DNA from: Chloroflexota bacterium
Lineage (GTDB): Bacteria > Chloroflexota > Anaerolineae > Anaerolineales > Anaerolineaceae
Assembly (NCBI GenBank): GCA_021825925.1
Contig: JAKAFP010000002.1
Span: 186,001 to 250,000 of the forward strand
Direction of reading: 5' to 3'
DNA length: 64,000 bases
This document shows, one piece after another, positions 17,368 to 25,266 of this stretch; position 1 is the first letter of the stretch, and the number at the start of each line of letters is the position of its first letter. The notes below the pieces were generated by a model that saw only the letters and a program-made list of their open reading frames with translations, made no database searches and was not told the origin of the DNA. The position numbers and the translations under genes are program-made.

Positions 17368-18859
17368 AGCACTTATGTCTGTTTATGATAAAACCGGTTT
17401 GGTCGAATTTGCCCGGGGATTGATTGATCTTGGTTGGGAATTGCTGGCCTCCGGTGGAACCGCCAAGCTGCTTCAAAAAAACAACCTGCAGGTCACCGAA
17501 GTGGCCGAGTATACAGGTTCACCCGAAATTTTAGGAGGCAGGGTCAAAACCCTTCACCCCGCAATTCACGGCGGAATACTTGCGCGCAACACCCAGGAAG
17601 ATTTCGACCAACTCAAGTCCATGGGATGGTCGCCGATAGATCTGGTAGTGGTCAACCTTTATCCCTTTGAATCCACCATCGCCCAACCCAACGTCGCTCT
17701 GGCGGATGCCATTGAGCAGATTGATATTGGCGGTGTCGCCTTGATCCGCGCCGCAGCCAAGAATAATGATCGTGTCACCCTGGCCTGCGATCCACAAGAC
17801 TACCCCTCCATTCTGCAGGCATTTTCAGACAAAGCCATGAATCAAGCCCTGCGCAACAAACTTGCGCTTAAAGGCTTTAGGCTTACCTCACATTACGACC
17901 AGGCGATCGCCAATTATCTTGAAGGGAGTGAGGTTGAAACCCTCACCCTGCATCCACTTCAATCGCTGCGCTACGGTGAGAATCCGCATCAGTCAGCCGT
18001 CTTGTTGGGTTACCGCCACAACGATACGCCCCTCGGTGGACAGGTTCTGCAGGGTAAGGAACTCTCCTACAACAACCTGCTGGACCTGGACGCTGCCTGG
18101 CGCGCCGTGGTGAGCTTCAAGAAGAACAGCATCGTCATCGTCAAACATCTTTCTCCTTGCGGCATGGCCTCCGCGGATGATCAACTTACCGCCTATCAGG
18201 CTGCCCTGGCAAGCGACCCGGTATCTGCCTTTGGAGGCATCATTGCTGCCAATCGTACAATTGAAAAAAACACCGCTGAAGCCATCAGCGATCTCTTTGT
18301 GGAATGCATTATCGCCCCGGGTTTCGACCCCGAAGCCCTGCCCGTCCTCGCCAAAAAGAAGAATTTGCGTTTGATCGTCATGCCCAACCTGGAAATTGAA
18401 CCCAAGGTCGAGTACCGTTCCATTACCCGCGGCATCCTGCGCCAGGATGTGGATTTTGGCGACAAGACCCAGGCGGATTGGAAGGTCGTCACCGAAATTC
18501 AGCCCACCGCGGAACAAATGAGCGCCATGAAATTTGCCTGGACGGCCTGTCAGCATGTCAAATCCAACTCGATCGTCTTTGCCCAGGGTGAATCTACCGT
18601 GGGAATCGGTGGGGGGCAGCCAAATCGCGTGGATTGCGTTAGAATTGCCAAGCAGCGCGCCGGTGATAAATCTGAAGGGGCCGTGATGGCATCAGATGCT
18701 TTCTTCCCCTTTGCCGATTCTGTGGAAGAAGCCGCCCGTTTTGGCATCAAGGCCATTGTCCAGCCAGGCGGTTCCATCCGTGACCAGGAATCCATTGATT
18801 TCTGCAACAGCAAAGGCATTTGCATGGTCTTCACCGGCTATCGTCACTTCCGACATTAG
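17360..18859 (+). CDS. purH: Bifunctional AICAR transformylase / IMP cyclohydrolase
   Basis: Catalyses the last two steps to IMP. I use ATG 17360 ([14 protein letters not shown]), with a GGAGGAG Shine-Dalgarno at 17349-17355; longer in-frame starts fall inside purN. The 499 residues contain the MGS-like cyclohydrolase domain (1 to about 190: [21 protein letters not shown]) and the transformylase domain (about 195-499: [11 protein letters not shown], the catalytic Lys-His in [24 protein letters not shown] and the terminal RHFRH). It overlaps purN by 8 bp and is followed 10 bp later by guaB. Confidence 0.96.
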   Translation: MPKALMSVYDKTGLVEFARGLIDLGWELLASGGTAKLLQKNNLQVTEVAEYTGSPEILGGRVKTLHPAIHGGILARNTQEDFDQLKSMGWSPIDLVVVNLYPFESTIAQPNVALADAIEQIDIGGVALIRAAAKNNDRVTLACDPQDYPSILQAFSDKAMNQALRNKLALKGFRLTSHYDQAIANYLEGSEVETLTLHPLQSLRYGENPHQSAVLLGYRHNDTPLGGQVLQGKELSYNNLLDLDAAWRAVVSFKKNSIVIVKHLSPCGMASADDQLTAYQAALASDPVSAFGGIIAANRTIEKNTAEAISDLFVECIIAPGFDPEALPVLAKKKNLRLIVMPNLEIEPKVEYRSITRGILRQDVDFGDKTQADWKVVTEIQPTAEQMSAMKFAWTACQHVKSNSIVFAQGESTVGIGGGQPNRVDCVRIAKQRAGDKSEGAVMASDAFFPFADSVEEAARFGIKAIVQPGGSIRDQESIDFCNSKGICMVFTGYRHFRH

Positions 18860-18869
18860 AGGAGAAAAA

Positions 18870-20351
18870 ATGAACCAGGCTTTATTTGAGCAGAACGATG
18901 CGTTAACTTTTGATGATGTATTAATTGAACCGGGTTACAGTGAGGTTTTACCCTCTGAAGTGGATGTGCACGCCCAATTAACCCGCGACATCCGGCTCAA
19001 CATCCCTCTGCTCTCGGCTGCCATGGATACCGTCACCGATTCACGCCTGGCGATCGCCCTTGCCCGCGAAGGCGGCATTGGCATCATTCACCGCAACCTT
19101 TCTCCAGAAGCGCAGGCCCGTGAGGTCGAAATTGTGAAGCGTTCAGAATCTGGCATGATCTCTGACCCCATCACCCTGCCTCCCAATGCCACGCTGGCGG
19201 AGGCGGAAGAGATCATGGCCCGTTTTCACATCAGCGGTTTGCCCGTGGTGGATCCTCAAACAAAAAAATTGGTGGGCATCCTCACCAACCGCGACACCCG
19301 CTTTACCGAACCCGAAGATATGAGCAAATTGGTCTCGGAGTTCATGACTTCGACAAAATTGGTGACCGCAAAAATTGGCACCACACTTGAACAGGCCAAG
19401 GAAATTCTCAAGACCCACCGCATCGAAAAACTCCCCCTCGTGGATGAGAGTGGTTATCTCAAAGGCCTGATCACGGTTAAAGACATTCAAAAGAAACTTC
19501 AATACCCTCAGGCTGCCAAAGACAGCCGCGGACGTTTGCTTGTCGGCGCTGCCGTGGGTGTCGGCGGAGATGTGGACGACCGCATCAACCGCTTGATCGA
19601 AATGGGTGTGGACGTGGTGGTGATTGACACCGCCCACGGTCACACCGCGGGTGTGATCAAGACCATCCGCCGTATAAAATCCATTCATCCTGACCTGCCG
19701 GTCATCGCCGGTAACGTGGTCACAGAAGAAGGCGCAGCCGCTTTAATTGAAGCAGGTGCATCCGCCATCAAGGTCGGTGTTGGAGCCGGTTCCATCTGCA
19801 CCACCCGTATCATTTCAGGCACGGGCATGCCCCAGTTAACCGCCATCTACCGCTGTGCCAAGATCGCCCGCCCCAAAGGTATCCCGTTGATTGCGGATGG
19901 AGGCATTAAATACAGTGGTGATATTGTCAAAGCCGTGGTGGCTGGTGCTGATACTGTCATGCTCGGCAGTCTGCTCGCTGGCCTCAAGGAATCCCCCGGC
20001 GAAGAGATATTGTACGAAGGCCGCCAATACAAGACCTACCGCGGCATGGGCTCCATGGGGGCACTGCAGGGCTACGGCAAGGATCGTTACGGCACCAATC
20101 AGGGTCAACCCGGCAAACTGGTGCCCGAGGGTGTCGAGGGGATGATCCCGCTCAAGGGCTCGCTGGATGATTATGTGTTCCAGCTTATAGGCGGTCTGCG
20201 CTCAGGTATGGGCTACGCCGGAGCCGGTGTGCTTGAAGACTTGCGCACCAAGACCCGTTTGATCCGCATCACGGGTGCAGGATTGATCGAAAGCCATCCG
20301 CACGACATCACCATCACGCGTGAAGCACCCAATTACCAAAGAGGAAATTAA
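18870..20351 (+). CDS. guaB: IMP dehydrogenase
   Basis: Oxidises IMP to XMP with NAD+, the first committed step to guanine nucleotides. ATG 18870 has GAGGAGA about 6 nt upstream; in-frame starts further upstream fall in purH. The 493 residues hold the split TIM barrel ([15 protein letters not shown] at the N-terminus), two CBS domains at about 95-210 ([36 protein letters not shown]), and the catalytic C310 in [10 protein letters not shown] followed by the mobile flap region. It ends the pur operon and is closed by a strong terminator. guaA and purA are not in the window. Confidence 0.96.
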   Translation: MNQALFEQNDALTFDDVLIEPGYSEVLPSEVDVHAQLTRDIRLNIPLLSAAMDTVTDSRLAIALAREGGIGIIHRNLSPEAQAREVEIVKRSESGMISDPITLPPNATLAEAEEIMARFHISGLPVVDPQTKKLVGILTNRDTRFTEPEDMSKLVSEFMTSTKLVTAKIGTTLEQAKEILKTHRIEKLPLVDESGYLKGLITVKDIQKKLQYPQAAKDSRGRLLVGAAVGVGGDVDDRINRLIEMGVDVVVIDTAHGHTAGVIKTIRRIKSIHPDLPVIAGNVVTEEGAAALIEAGASAIKVGVGAGSICTTRIISGTGMPQLTAIYRCAKIARPKGIPLIADGGIKYSGDIVKAVVAGADTVMLGSLLAGLKESPGEEILYEGRQYKTYRGMGSMGALQGYGKDRYGTNQGQPGKLVPEGVEGMIPLKGSLDDYVFQLIGGLRSGMGYAGAGVLEDLRTKTRLIRITGAGLIESHPHDITITREAPNYQRGN

Positions 20352-20360
20352 TCTGCTCAG

Positions 20361-20383
20361 ACCCGGCTTAGGCCGGGTTTTTT
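20361..20383 (+). terminator. Rho-independent terminator after guaB
   Basis: ACCCGGC (20361-20367), loop TTAG, GCCGGGT (20372-20378) and a run of T. The stem is GC-rich and perfect; it lies 9 bp after the guaB stop and ends the purine operon. Confidence 0.9.
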
Positions 20384-20457
20384 GTCTCATCAATTTTGTA
20401 ACTTTTTCTGCATTTCTCCATCTAATTAGTCAAACATACTAACTATGGAGATGAAAA

Positions 20458-20802
20458 ATGAATGCACCCATGCATGTTACTGATGAAGAATTTGAAAAAG
20501 TAGTCTTACAATCAAAATTACCCGTCGTGGTTGATTTTTGGGCACCCTGGTGTGGACCCTGTCGGATGGTCGCGCCGATTTTAGACAAAATTGCCCAAGA
20601 ACAAGACGGAAAACTGGTCATTGCCAAAGTCAATACAGATGAAAATCCTCAATGGGCGCAGCATTTTGGTGTTCAGGGCATTCCAACCATGTTGTTCGTG
20701 GCTAATGGAAAAATCATCCACACCCAGGTGGGAGCTCTGCCTGAACCAGTCTTGAAGGATATTCTTGGCCAATTCATGGATATTGTTGCAAACCCCAACT
20801 AA
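20458..20802 (+). CDS. trxA: Thioredoxin
   Basis: Small cytoplasmic disulfide reductant. The 114 residues have the active site WCGPC with C32 and C35, the buried Asp in VVDFWAPW, and the cis-Pro loop GIPTMLFV, giving the complete single-domain family length. GGAGATG lies just upstream of ATG 20458. No signal peptide is visible. It is followed 51 bp later by a small DUF2892 membrane protein in the same direction; such proteins are often near rhodanese or thioredoxin-type genes, but no functional link is proven. Base composition is more AT-rich than the purine operon. Confidence 0.93.
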   Translation: MNAPMHVTDEEFEKVVLQSKLPVVVDFWAPWCGPCRMVAPILDKIAQEQDGKLVIAKVNTDENPQWAQHFGVQGIPTMLFVANGKIIHTQVGALPEPVLKDILGQFMDIVANPN

Positions 20803-20853
20803 ATATTATAATAAGGCGGTTACTTGAATCTTTTTCATTCTAGAGGGAATTCA

Positions 20854-21063
20854 ATGAAATTAAATGAATCAGGTTTGGACCGCATTATTCGTGGTACGTT
20901 TGGGCTGACATTGATCATATTGTATTCAACAGGTATCGCGACCGGAGTCTTGGGAAATGTGTGTTTCGTTCTTGGAGGATTTTTACTCATTACTGCAACG
21001 GTTGGTTTTTGTCCTTTCTATGCCTTGATCAAATTTCAAACAAAAAAGAAATTACAAGATTAA
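20854..21063 (+). CDS. DUF2892 small inner-membrane protein
   Basis: A 69-residue protein with two predicted membrane helices (about 17-37 and 41-58) and the family pattern DRIIRGTFGL near the N-terminus and a Cys-Pro-x-Tyr (GFCPFYALI) near the end, as in the C-terminal membrane part of YgaP-type proteins. The start chosen is ATG 20854, with GAGGG about 7 nt upstream; a TTG at 20824 has no ribosome site. Likely cotranscribed with trxA, with a bidirectional terminator right after it. Its precise function is unknown. Confidence 0.8.
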   Translation: MKLNESGLDRIIRGTFGLTLIILYSTGIATGVLGNVCFVLGGFLLITATVGFCPFYALIKFQTKKKLQD

Positions 21064-21069
21064 AACCAA

Positions 21070-21103
21070 AAAAGACCTCATGCACAATTGATGAGGTCTT
21101 TTT
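21070..21103. terminator. Bidirectional terminator between convergent genes
   Basis: AAAAGACCTCAT (21070-21081) pairs with ATGAGGTCTTTT after a 9-nt loop. A-tract before and T-tract after the stem allow function on both strands, serving the trxA/DUF2892 pair and the convergent anti-sigma gene. Confidence 0.85.
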
Positions 21104-21125
21104 GATCAATCAAAATTAACTTTCA

Positions 21126-21401
21126 CTATTTTTGAGTATCAGAATTTGACAAATAATCTTTTAGATCAAGCCTGGCAAATAAGCGCTCTTTTACTTCTCC
21201 AGATAATTCAACTTCATCATTGCAGTGTTCGTATAATTCAACAGTCTTACGAAGTGTATTAACGACCACTCGGCAGTTATCACAGGTTTTCATGTGCTCT
21301 TCAATTTGAGCGCAAATTTCGTCTTGCAAATTTCCGTCAATGTAATCCGATAGGTCCCCCAGCATGGTACTGCATTTTTGGGTGTGGACATGTTCGTTCA
21401 T
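21126..21401 (-). CDS. Zinc-finger (zf-HC2 type) anti-sigma factor
   Basis: A 91-residue soluble protein with no membrane segment. The motif His-x3-Cys-x2-Cys (EEHMKTCDNC) together with an upstream Cys (C10) is the signature of the zinc-binding anti-sigma domain (ZAS). It overlaps the upstream ECF sigma gene by 4 bp, the usual arrangement for a cognate pair. Known cytoplasmic ZAS proteins of this kind (RsrA type) respond to thiol oxidation, so a redox input is plausible, and thioredoxin is encoded close by on the other strand. The signal itself is inferred. Confidence 0.8.
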   Translation of the reverse strand: MNEHVHTQKCSTMLGDLSDYIDGNLQDEICAQIEEHMKTCDNCRVVVNTLRKTVELYEHCNDEVELSGEVKERLFARLDLKDYLSNSDTQK

Positions 21402-22003
21402 TTGGATTTCTCCTTTTCTACCTTTTCGGCGTAGTACGCTGCCAATTCCTGCCTCAGCCGAAGTCTTGCTCGTAACAACCTGGTCTTTACATTATTCTCG
21501 GTGATCTGTATGACCTCTGCCGTGTCTTGGATGGACAATCCTTCCAGATCTCGTAAAATAAAAACGGTTTTCAAGTTTTGCGGCAGCCGTTGTATTGCCT
21601 CATCCATGAACTTGCGCGATTCTGCAGACAACAATTCCTTTTCAGGCAGACAGCAGAAATCCACGATCTCCATTCCACTACTTTCTTCATCCGAATCGAA
21701 AGGTTGAGTATCATCCACTGATACCGTCGGTGCTTTTCGTTTACGGATCAACATTAAGGCTTCATTGACTGCAATCCGGTGTAACCAGGTTGTGAGGCTT
21801 GAACGACCCTCAAAAGTGGGTAGGGCTTTTAATGCCTTGATATAGGTTTCCTGAAGCACGTCCTCTGCATCCTGTTCGTCGCCAAGGATTTGCCTCGCTG
21901 TACGATAAATTTGCGTGGATGTTTCTTCTACCAATTGTGCAAATGCTTGACGGTCTCCATTTTTTAATAATTCTACAAAGTTAGGTTGATCATTGTTAAT
22001 CAT
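21398..22003 (-). CDS. ECF-type RNA polymerase sigma factor (with anti-sigma partner)
   Basis: A 201-residue sigma-70 family ECF factor. Region 2 (about 22-90) includes DEQDAEDVLQETYIKALKAL and the promoter-melting segment FEGRSSLTTWLHRIAVNEAL; region 4 (about 135-190) includes LPQNLKTVFILRDLEGLSIQDTAEV and the helix-turn-helix NNVKTRLLRARLRLR. The start at 22003 (MINNDQPNFV) is chosen because the longer TTG-initiated reading adds 39 residues of no similarity. It overlaps the anti-sigma gene by 4 bp and is divergent from a second ECF gene 171 bp away. Its target promoters are unknown. Confidence 0.88.
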   Translation of the reverse strand: MINNDQPNFVELLKNGDRQAFAQLVEETSTQIYRTARQILGDEQDAEDVLQETYIKALKALPTFEGRSSLTTWLHRIAVNEALMLIRKRKAPTVSVDDTQPFDSDEESSGMEIVDFCCLPEKELLSAESRKFMDEAIQRLPQNLKTVFILRDLEGLSIQDTAEVIQITENNVKTRLLRARLRLRQELAAYYAEKVEKEKSK

Positions 22004-22174
22004 TTTGATGCATTCCTGATGAAAAAGTTGCTTCCAATTTGAGTTCCTATCTCGTTGAACAAATTCGTTTAAATGAAAAGTCCAAAACCCACTAATTAAT
22101 AATATGTTCCATTGTAACAAAAGTACGTTTGAATCGTATCTTTTTAATCAGTTTACCGTCATAATGATAAGAGT

Positions 22175-22744
22175 ATGAAGTTAAAGAACGAAAATGACTT
22201 GCTCAAAAAAGCTGAAGAGTTCGATCAGGATTCTTTAGGATTGATCTATGACGCATATAGTCCTGGATTATATCGTTATGCGTCAAGGTTGCTCGGAGAC
22301 AGTAATATAGCTGAAGAATGTGTTGCTGACACATTCTCAAGGTATCTGGGTGCTTTGCGGACTGGACATGGACCAAATGACAACCTCCAGGCTTATCTTT
22401 ATCGTATCGCTCATAACTGGATCACTGATTTTTACAGGCGGCATAACCCGATAACGGTTGAGTTGAACGAGACAATAGAAACGGCAGCCCACGATAAACC
22501 TGAAAACAAAATGATTGAATCATTTCAGAAGCAACAAATTCAAGTTGCATTGCGTACGTTAACACCGGAACAACGGCAAGTGATCGTATTGCGATTTCTA
22601 GAAGAATGGTCCATTGACGAAGTTGCCCTGGCACTTCAAAAACCTGTTGGTGCGATTAAAGCATTACAACACAGAGCGTTGGCTTCGTTAAAAAATACTT
22701 TTCTCTCAGAAGAGAAAGCGAGTCTGAATGAAAACAGAAAATGA
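22175..22744 (+). CDS. ECF-type sigma factor paired with a DUF5667 protein
   Basis: A 189-residue sigma-70 family factor. Region 2 is at about 20-90 (YDAYSPGLYRYASRLLGD, EECVADTFSRYLGAL, NLQAYLYRIAHNWITDFYRR) and region 4 at about 120-180 (LTPEQRQVIVLRFLEEWSIDEVALAL, then the recognition helix near GAIKALQHRALASLK). It is not a close copy of the neighbouring minus-strand sigma factor. There is no strong Shine-Dalgarno; a CATAAT box at 22160-22165 would place the transcript start only about 3 nt from the ATG. Its 3' end overlaps the DUF5667 gene by 17 bp, the arrangement usual for sigma factors with this partner. Confidence 0.88.
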   Translation: MKLKNENDLLKKAEEFDQDSLGLIYDAYSPGLYRYASRLLGDSNIAEECVADTFSRYLGALRTGHGPNDNLQAYLYRIAHNWITDFYRRHNPITVELNETIETAAHDKPENKMIESFQKQQIQVALRTLTPEQRQVIVLRFLEEWSIDEVALALQKPVGAIKALQHRALASLKNTFLSEEKASLNENRK

Positions 22745-23783
22745 AGAATTTACAGAAGTAATTAAGAAACTGAATGTTTTAAAGTCCACTGAAGAACGGA
22801 AACCACAACAAATTGAAGCTGGTAAAGCAGCTTTTCTTTCACAAGCAGCAAAAATGGCTGAGACCGTATCTCCTAAGGATAATCAGCGTCATAAGAATTG
22901 GAAACGAAATAATCCAATCAACTTATTTGAACGCCGAAAGGAGCGAAATCCCATGTTATCTACATTAACTTCGATCATTCTTGCAATTTCACTTCTCCTT
23001 GGGGGAAGCGGAGCTACGGTGGCAGCGGCACAGGCTAGTGTTCCAGGTGATTTATTTTATAACATCAAATTACTCAGCGAAAATGCAGCGCTCGATCTGA
23101 CTGCAAATCCGGAATCGCAATTTGAGATCGCACTGCAATTGATAGATCGGCGTGCAAATGAGATCCAGACACTTCTAGCTGAAGGTGAAATGATCACTAA
23201 TGAAACTCAAACCGTTTATCGTGATCAAATAGAAAAAGCAATGCTCATCGCACTAAATTTGCCTGAAGACAAGGTTGTTCCTGCTTTTGAAACCTTACAG
23301 GAGAGACTGTTAACCCAACAGCAAACTCTATCGCAAACAATGACTAATGGTTCAGCAGATTCTATAGCCGCCATGATCCAAACTAGGGATATGTTACAAG
23401 AAAGACTTCGTTTGTTAGAAGACGGTATATCAGGTCTTCCACAGGCCATGGAACAACTTCAAATCCAGGAACAAATTCAAAACCCTGAAACAGGAAATTC
23501 TCCAACCAGTTTTGGTGAAACAGGTCAAAATACACCTGATGAAGGGAACGGAAATTTCATGAACACAAACACTCCTTCGATGAACAACGGAAATGGTCAA
23601 AATAATAATCCATGGATAACTTTGACGCCTTCGCCTTTGTCAACAGAAGTTGGGGGCGAAGGTCAAAACAACACAACAGGATCGGGTTCTCCTCAAGGCA
23701 ATGAGGGTAATTCAACAATCAAGACCGAAACCCCAAACCAGGGACCCAACAGCGGTTCAGGGTCTCAATCTGGAAATCACTGA
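22728..23783 (+). CDS. DUF5667-like membrane-anchored protein, probable sigma-factor partner
   Basis: A 351-residue protein with a charged cytoplasmic N-terminus (1-75), one hydrophobic segment at about 77-100, and an external domain beginning SVPGDLFYNIKLLSENAAL, the hallmark of DUF5667 proteins encoded beside ECF sigma factors. A helical stretch (about 120-235, many Gln/Glu/Leu) is followed by a low-complexity tail rich in Asn, Gly, Thr and Ser (about 245-351). Overlap with the sigma gene suggests translational coupling and a regulatory pair. A DNA inverted repeat (8-bp arms GGCGAAGG/CCTTCGCC, 23626-23660 region) lies inside the tail and encodes PSPLSTEVGGEG, possibly a repeat element absorbed into the coding frame. 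Confidence 0.72.
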   Translation: MKTENEEFTEVIKKLNVLKSTEERKPQQIEAGKAAFLSQAAKMAETVSPKDNQRHKNWKRNNPINLFERRKERNPMLSTLTSIILAISLLLGGSGATVAAAQASVPGDLFYNIKLLSENAALDLTANPESQFEIALQLIDRRANEIQTLLAEGEMITNETQTVYRDQIEKAMLIALNLPEDKVVPAFETLQERLLTQQQTLSQTMTNGSADSIAAMIQTRDMLQERLRLLEDGISGLPQAMEQLQIQEQIQNPETGNSPTSFGETGQNTPDEGNGNFMNTNTPSMNNGNGQNNNPWITLTPSPLSTEVGGEGQNNTTGSGSPQGNEGNSTIKTETPNQGPNSGSGSQSGNH

Positions 23784-23802
23784 AAACACCCCTCCCTAGA
23801 TT

Positions 23803-23831
23803 GACAAGCCGACCCTCAAAGTCGGCTTGTC
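23803..23831 (+). terminator. Hairpin after the DUF5667 gene
   Basis: GACAAGCCGAC (23803-23813) and GTCGGCTTGTC (23821-23831) form a perfect 11-bp stem with a 7-nt loop. The following sequence (TACTTAATT) has only a poor T-tract, so this is a probable but not textbook terminator. Confidence 0.7.
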
Positions 23832-23851
23832 TACTTAATTCACACAAATTG

Positions 23852-23900
23852 TTCATCCCTTCTTCATCAGTTCTTCACAACTTTCTTTTAAACTAATAAT
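23852..23900 (+). promoter_or_regulatory. Three 11-bp-phased TTCATC-type repeats and -10 box before the secreted Met-rich protein
   Basis: TTCATC at 23852, TTCATC at 23863 and TTCACA at 23874 recur at exactly 11 bp. Direct hexamers at helical spacing are the classic binding pattern of OmpR/PhoB-family response regulators. The last repeat occupies the -35 position relative to TAATAAT (23894-23900). An OmpR-type regulator is encoded 670 bp downstream, so it is the prime candidate. Confidence 0.6.
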
Positions 23901-23934
23901 CGTTCAACAAATAATCAACAAAAAAGGAGTAAAA

Positions 23935-24447
23935 ATGAAAAAAGCGTTAGTGGTTTCTTTGGTCCTTGTGGCTGCTCTCTTTACCCTTGGTTCGGTTAAC
24001 AAGGTCTATGCCTCATCCAATACCCCCACGACCTCAACAGGATCAGCCAATTACGGTCCCGGTGGCCCGGGAGGGATGATGGGTGGAGCTCAACAAAAGG
24101 GTCTGCTGCATGACGAGATGGTAACCGTGGTTGCTGAGAAACTGGGCATCACCGAAGAAGATTTGAATACTCGTCTTGTAAATGGTGAAACATTATATTC
24201 TGTTGCCATTGCCGAAGGATTATCCAACGATGAGGCCAAAGCCCTTTTACTGGATGCCCGCAGTGAAGCCATAGATCTGGCCGTAAAGAACGGCGATCTC
24301 ACCCAGGCGCAGGCTGACTGGATGAAAAACCGGATCAAATTGATGGGTGAAAATGGCGGCGCTGGCGCACGAGGTATGATGGGCGGCAATCGGGGCGCCA
24401 ATGGAACCGGAACCGGCACTTGCACGGGTGTGTACACCACAAATTAA
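23935..24447 (+). CDS. Secreted Gly/Met-rich protein of unknown function
   Basis: A 170-residue protein with a clear signal peptide (MKKALVV, hydrophobic to about 20, cleavage likely after VYA near residue 26). The mature part has Gly/Met-rich segments (PGGMMGGAQQ near 45-55 and ARGMMGGNRG near 148-157) around a helical core (about 58-140) with the pattern LGITEEDLNTRL and LTQAQADWMKNRI, loosely like DUF2680/YckD-type proteins. GGAG lies upstream of ATG 23935. It is followed by a terminator and then by a two-component system whose sensor contains a similar Met-rich stretch. It could be an envelope stress or metal-binding protein; neither is shown by the sequence. Confidence 0.65.
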   Translation: MKKALVVSLVLVAALFTLGSVNKVYASSNTPTTSTGSANYGPGGPGGMMGGAQQKGLLHDEMVTVVAEKLGITEEDLNTRLVNGETLYSVAIAEGLSNDEAKALLLDARSEAIDLAVKNGDLTQAQADWMKNRIKLMGENGGAGARGMMGGNRGANGTGTGTCTGVYTTN

Positions 24448-24464
24448 TTGTCATGAAGTTGGTA

Positions 24465-24495
24465 AACGAAGGCACCCAAACCAGGTGCCTTCGTT
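24465..24495 (+). terminator. Terminator after the secreted Met-rich protein
   Basis: AACGAAGGCACC (24465-24476) and GGTGCCTTCGTT (24484-24495) form a perfect 12-bp stem with a 7-nt loop, followed by a moderately T-rich tail. It separates the secreted protein from the two-component operon. Confidence 0.8.
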
Positions 24496-24529
24496 CCATC
24501 TTTCAAGCTAGAATAATACTGATGTGTTC

Positions 24530-24568
24530 TTGATACAATTCTCTGCCATTTCCAATATAATAAAATTA
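24530..24568 (+). promoter_or_regulatory. Promoter predicted to give a leaderless response-regulator transcript
   Basis: A perfect TATAAT (24556-24561) lies 6 nt before the ATG at 24568, so the expected +1 is the A of the start codon. TTGATA (24530-24535) is a possible -35, with a long 20-nt spacer. There is no Shine-Dalgarno in the intervening sequence. Confidence 0.55.
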
Positions 24569-25266
24569 TGAATGAATCAACCCAAAAGATCCTCGTTGTT
24601 GATGACGAACCCCAAATCCTGAAAGTTTTGCAGGCTTACCTCGAAAAGGAAGGTTACCAGGTTGTATCTGCGATGGATGGCAGCCTGGCACTTGAAGTCT
24701 TTGCACGAGAGAACCCCACATTTGTAATTCTCGACCTAAACCTGCCACGACTGGATGGACTCGAAGTCTGCCGCGAAATCCGCCGAAATTCAAGCGTCCC
24801 CATTCTGATGCTGACTGCCCGGGTGGAAGAAGTGGATAAACTGATCGGATTGGAGTTGGGTGCGGATGATTATGTCGTCAAACCCTTCAGCCCGCGTGAA
24901 GTGGTTGCCAGGATAAAAACAATCCTCAAACGGGTCAATGCTGGGGGCGCCAAGGGTGAGATCATCCGTGCCGGAAATTTGACCATTGATCTTGGTCAGC
25001 ACACTGTTACGCTTGAAGATCGCTTGATTGAACTCACTCCCACTGAATTCCAGATCCTTGTCACACTTGCGAGCAACCCAAGGCGTGTCTTTTCACGATT
25101 GCAAATCATGGAACACGCCCAGGGAGACGCCTACGAGGGCTATGAGCGGACCATAGACGCACACATCAAAAATTTACGCATCAAACTTGAACCTGATCCC
25201 AAAAATCCCATTTACGTTCAGACTGTGTTTGGTTTGGGCTATAAATTTGAATTGGCAGAATCATGA
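24568..25266 (+). CDS. OmpR/PhoB-family response regulator
   Basis: A 232-residue DNA-binding response regulator. The receiver domain (about 6-120) shows the acidic pair D12-D13, phosphoacceptor D56, T83 and K105 (VVKPFSP). The C-terminal winged helix (about 135-230) contains LTPTEFQILVTLASNP, RTIDAHIKNLRIKLEP and a terminal GLGYKF. It overlaps the sensor kinase gene by 4 bp. The gene seems to be transcribed from a promoter lying directly on its ATG. A likely target is the secreted Met-rich protein upstream, whose promoter has three phased hexamers. Confidence 0.93.
   Translation: MNESTQKILVVDDEPQILKVLQAYLEKEGYQVVSAMDGSLALEVFARENPTFVILDLNLPRLDGLEVCREIRRNSSVPILMLTARVEEVDKLIGLELGADDYVVKPFSPREVVARIKTILKRVNAGGAKGEIIRAGNLTIDLGQHTVTLEDRLIELTPTEFQILVTLASNPRRVFSRLQIMEHAQGDAYEGYERTIDAHIKNLRIKLEPDPKNPIYVQTVFGLGYKFELAES

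Noticed and set aside
18696..18869. N-terminal extension of guaB into purH
   Set aside because: Residues are an out-of-frame reading of the purH 3' end; the conserved IMP dehydrogenase start is at 18870 behind GAGGAGA.
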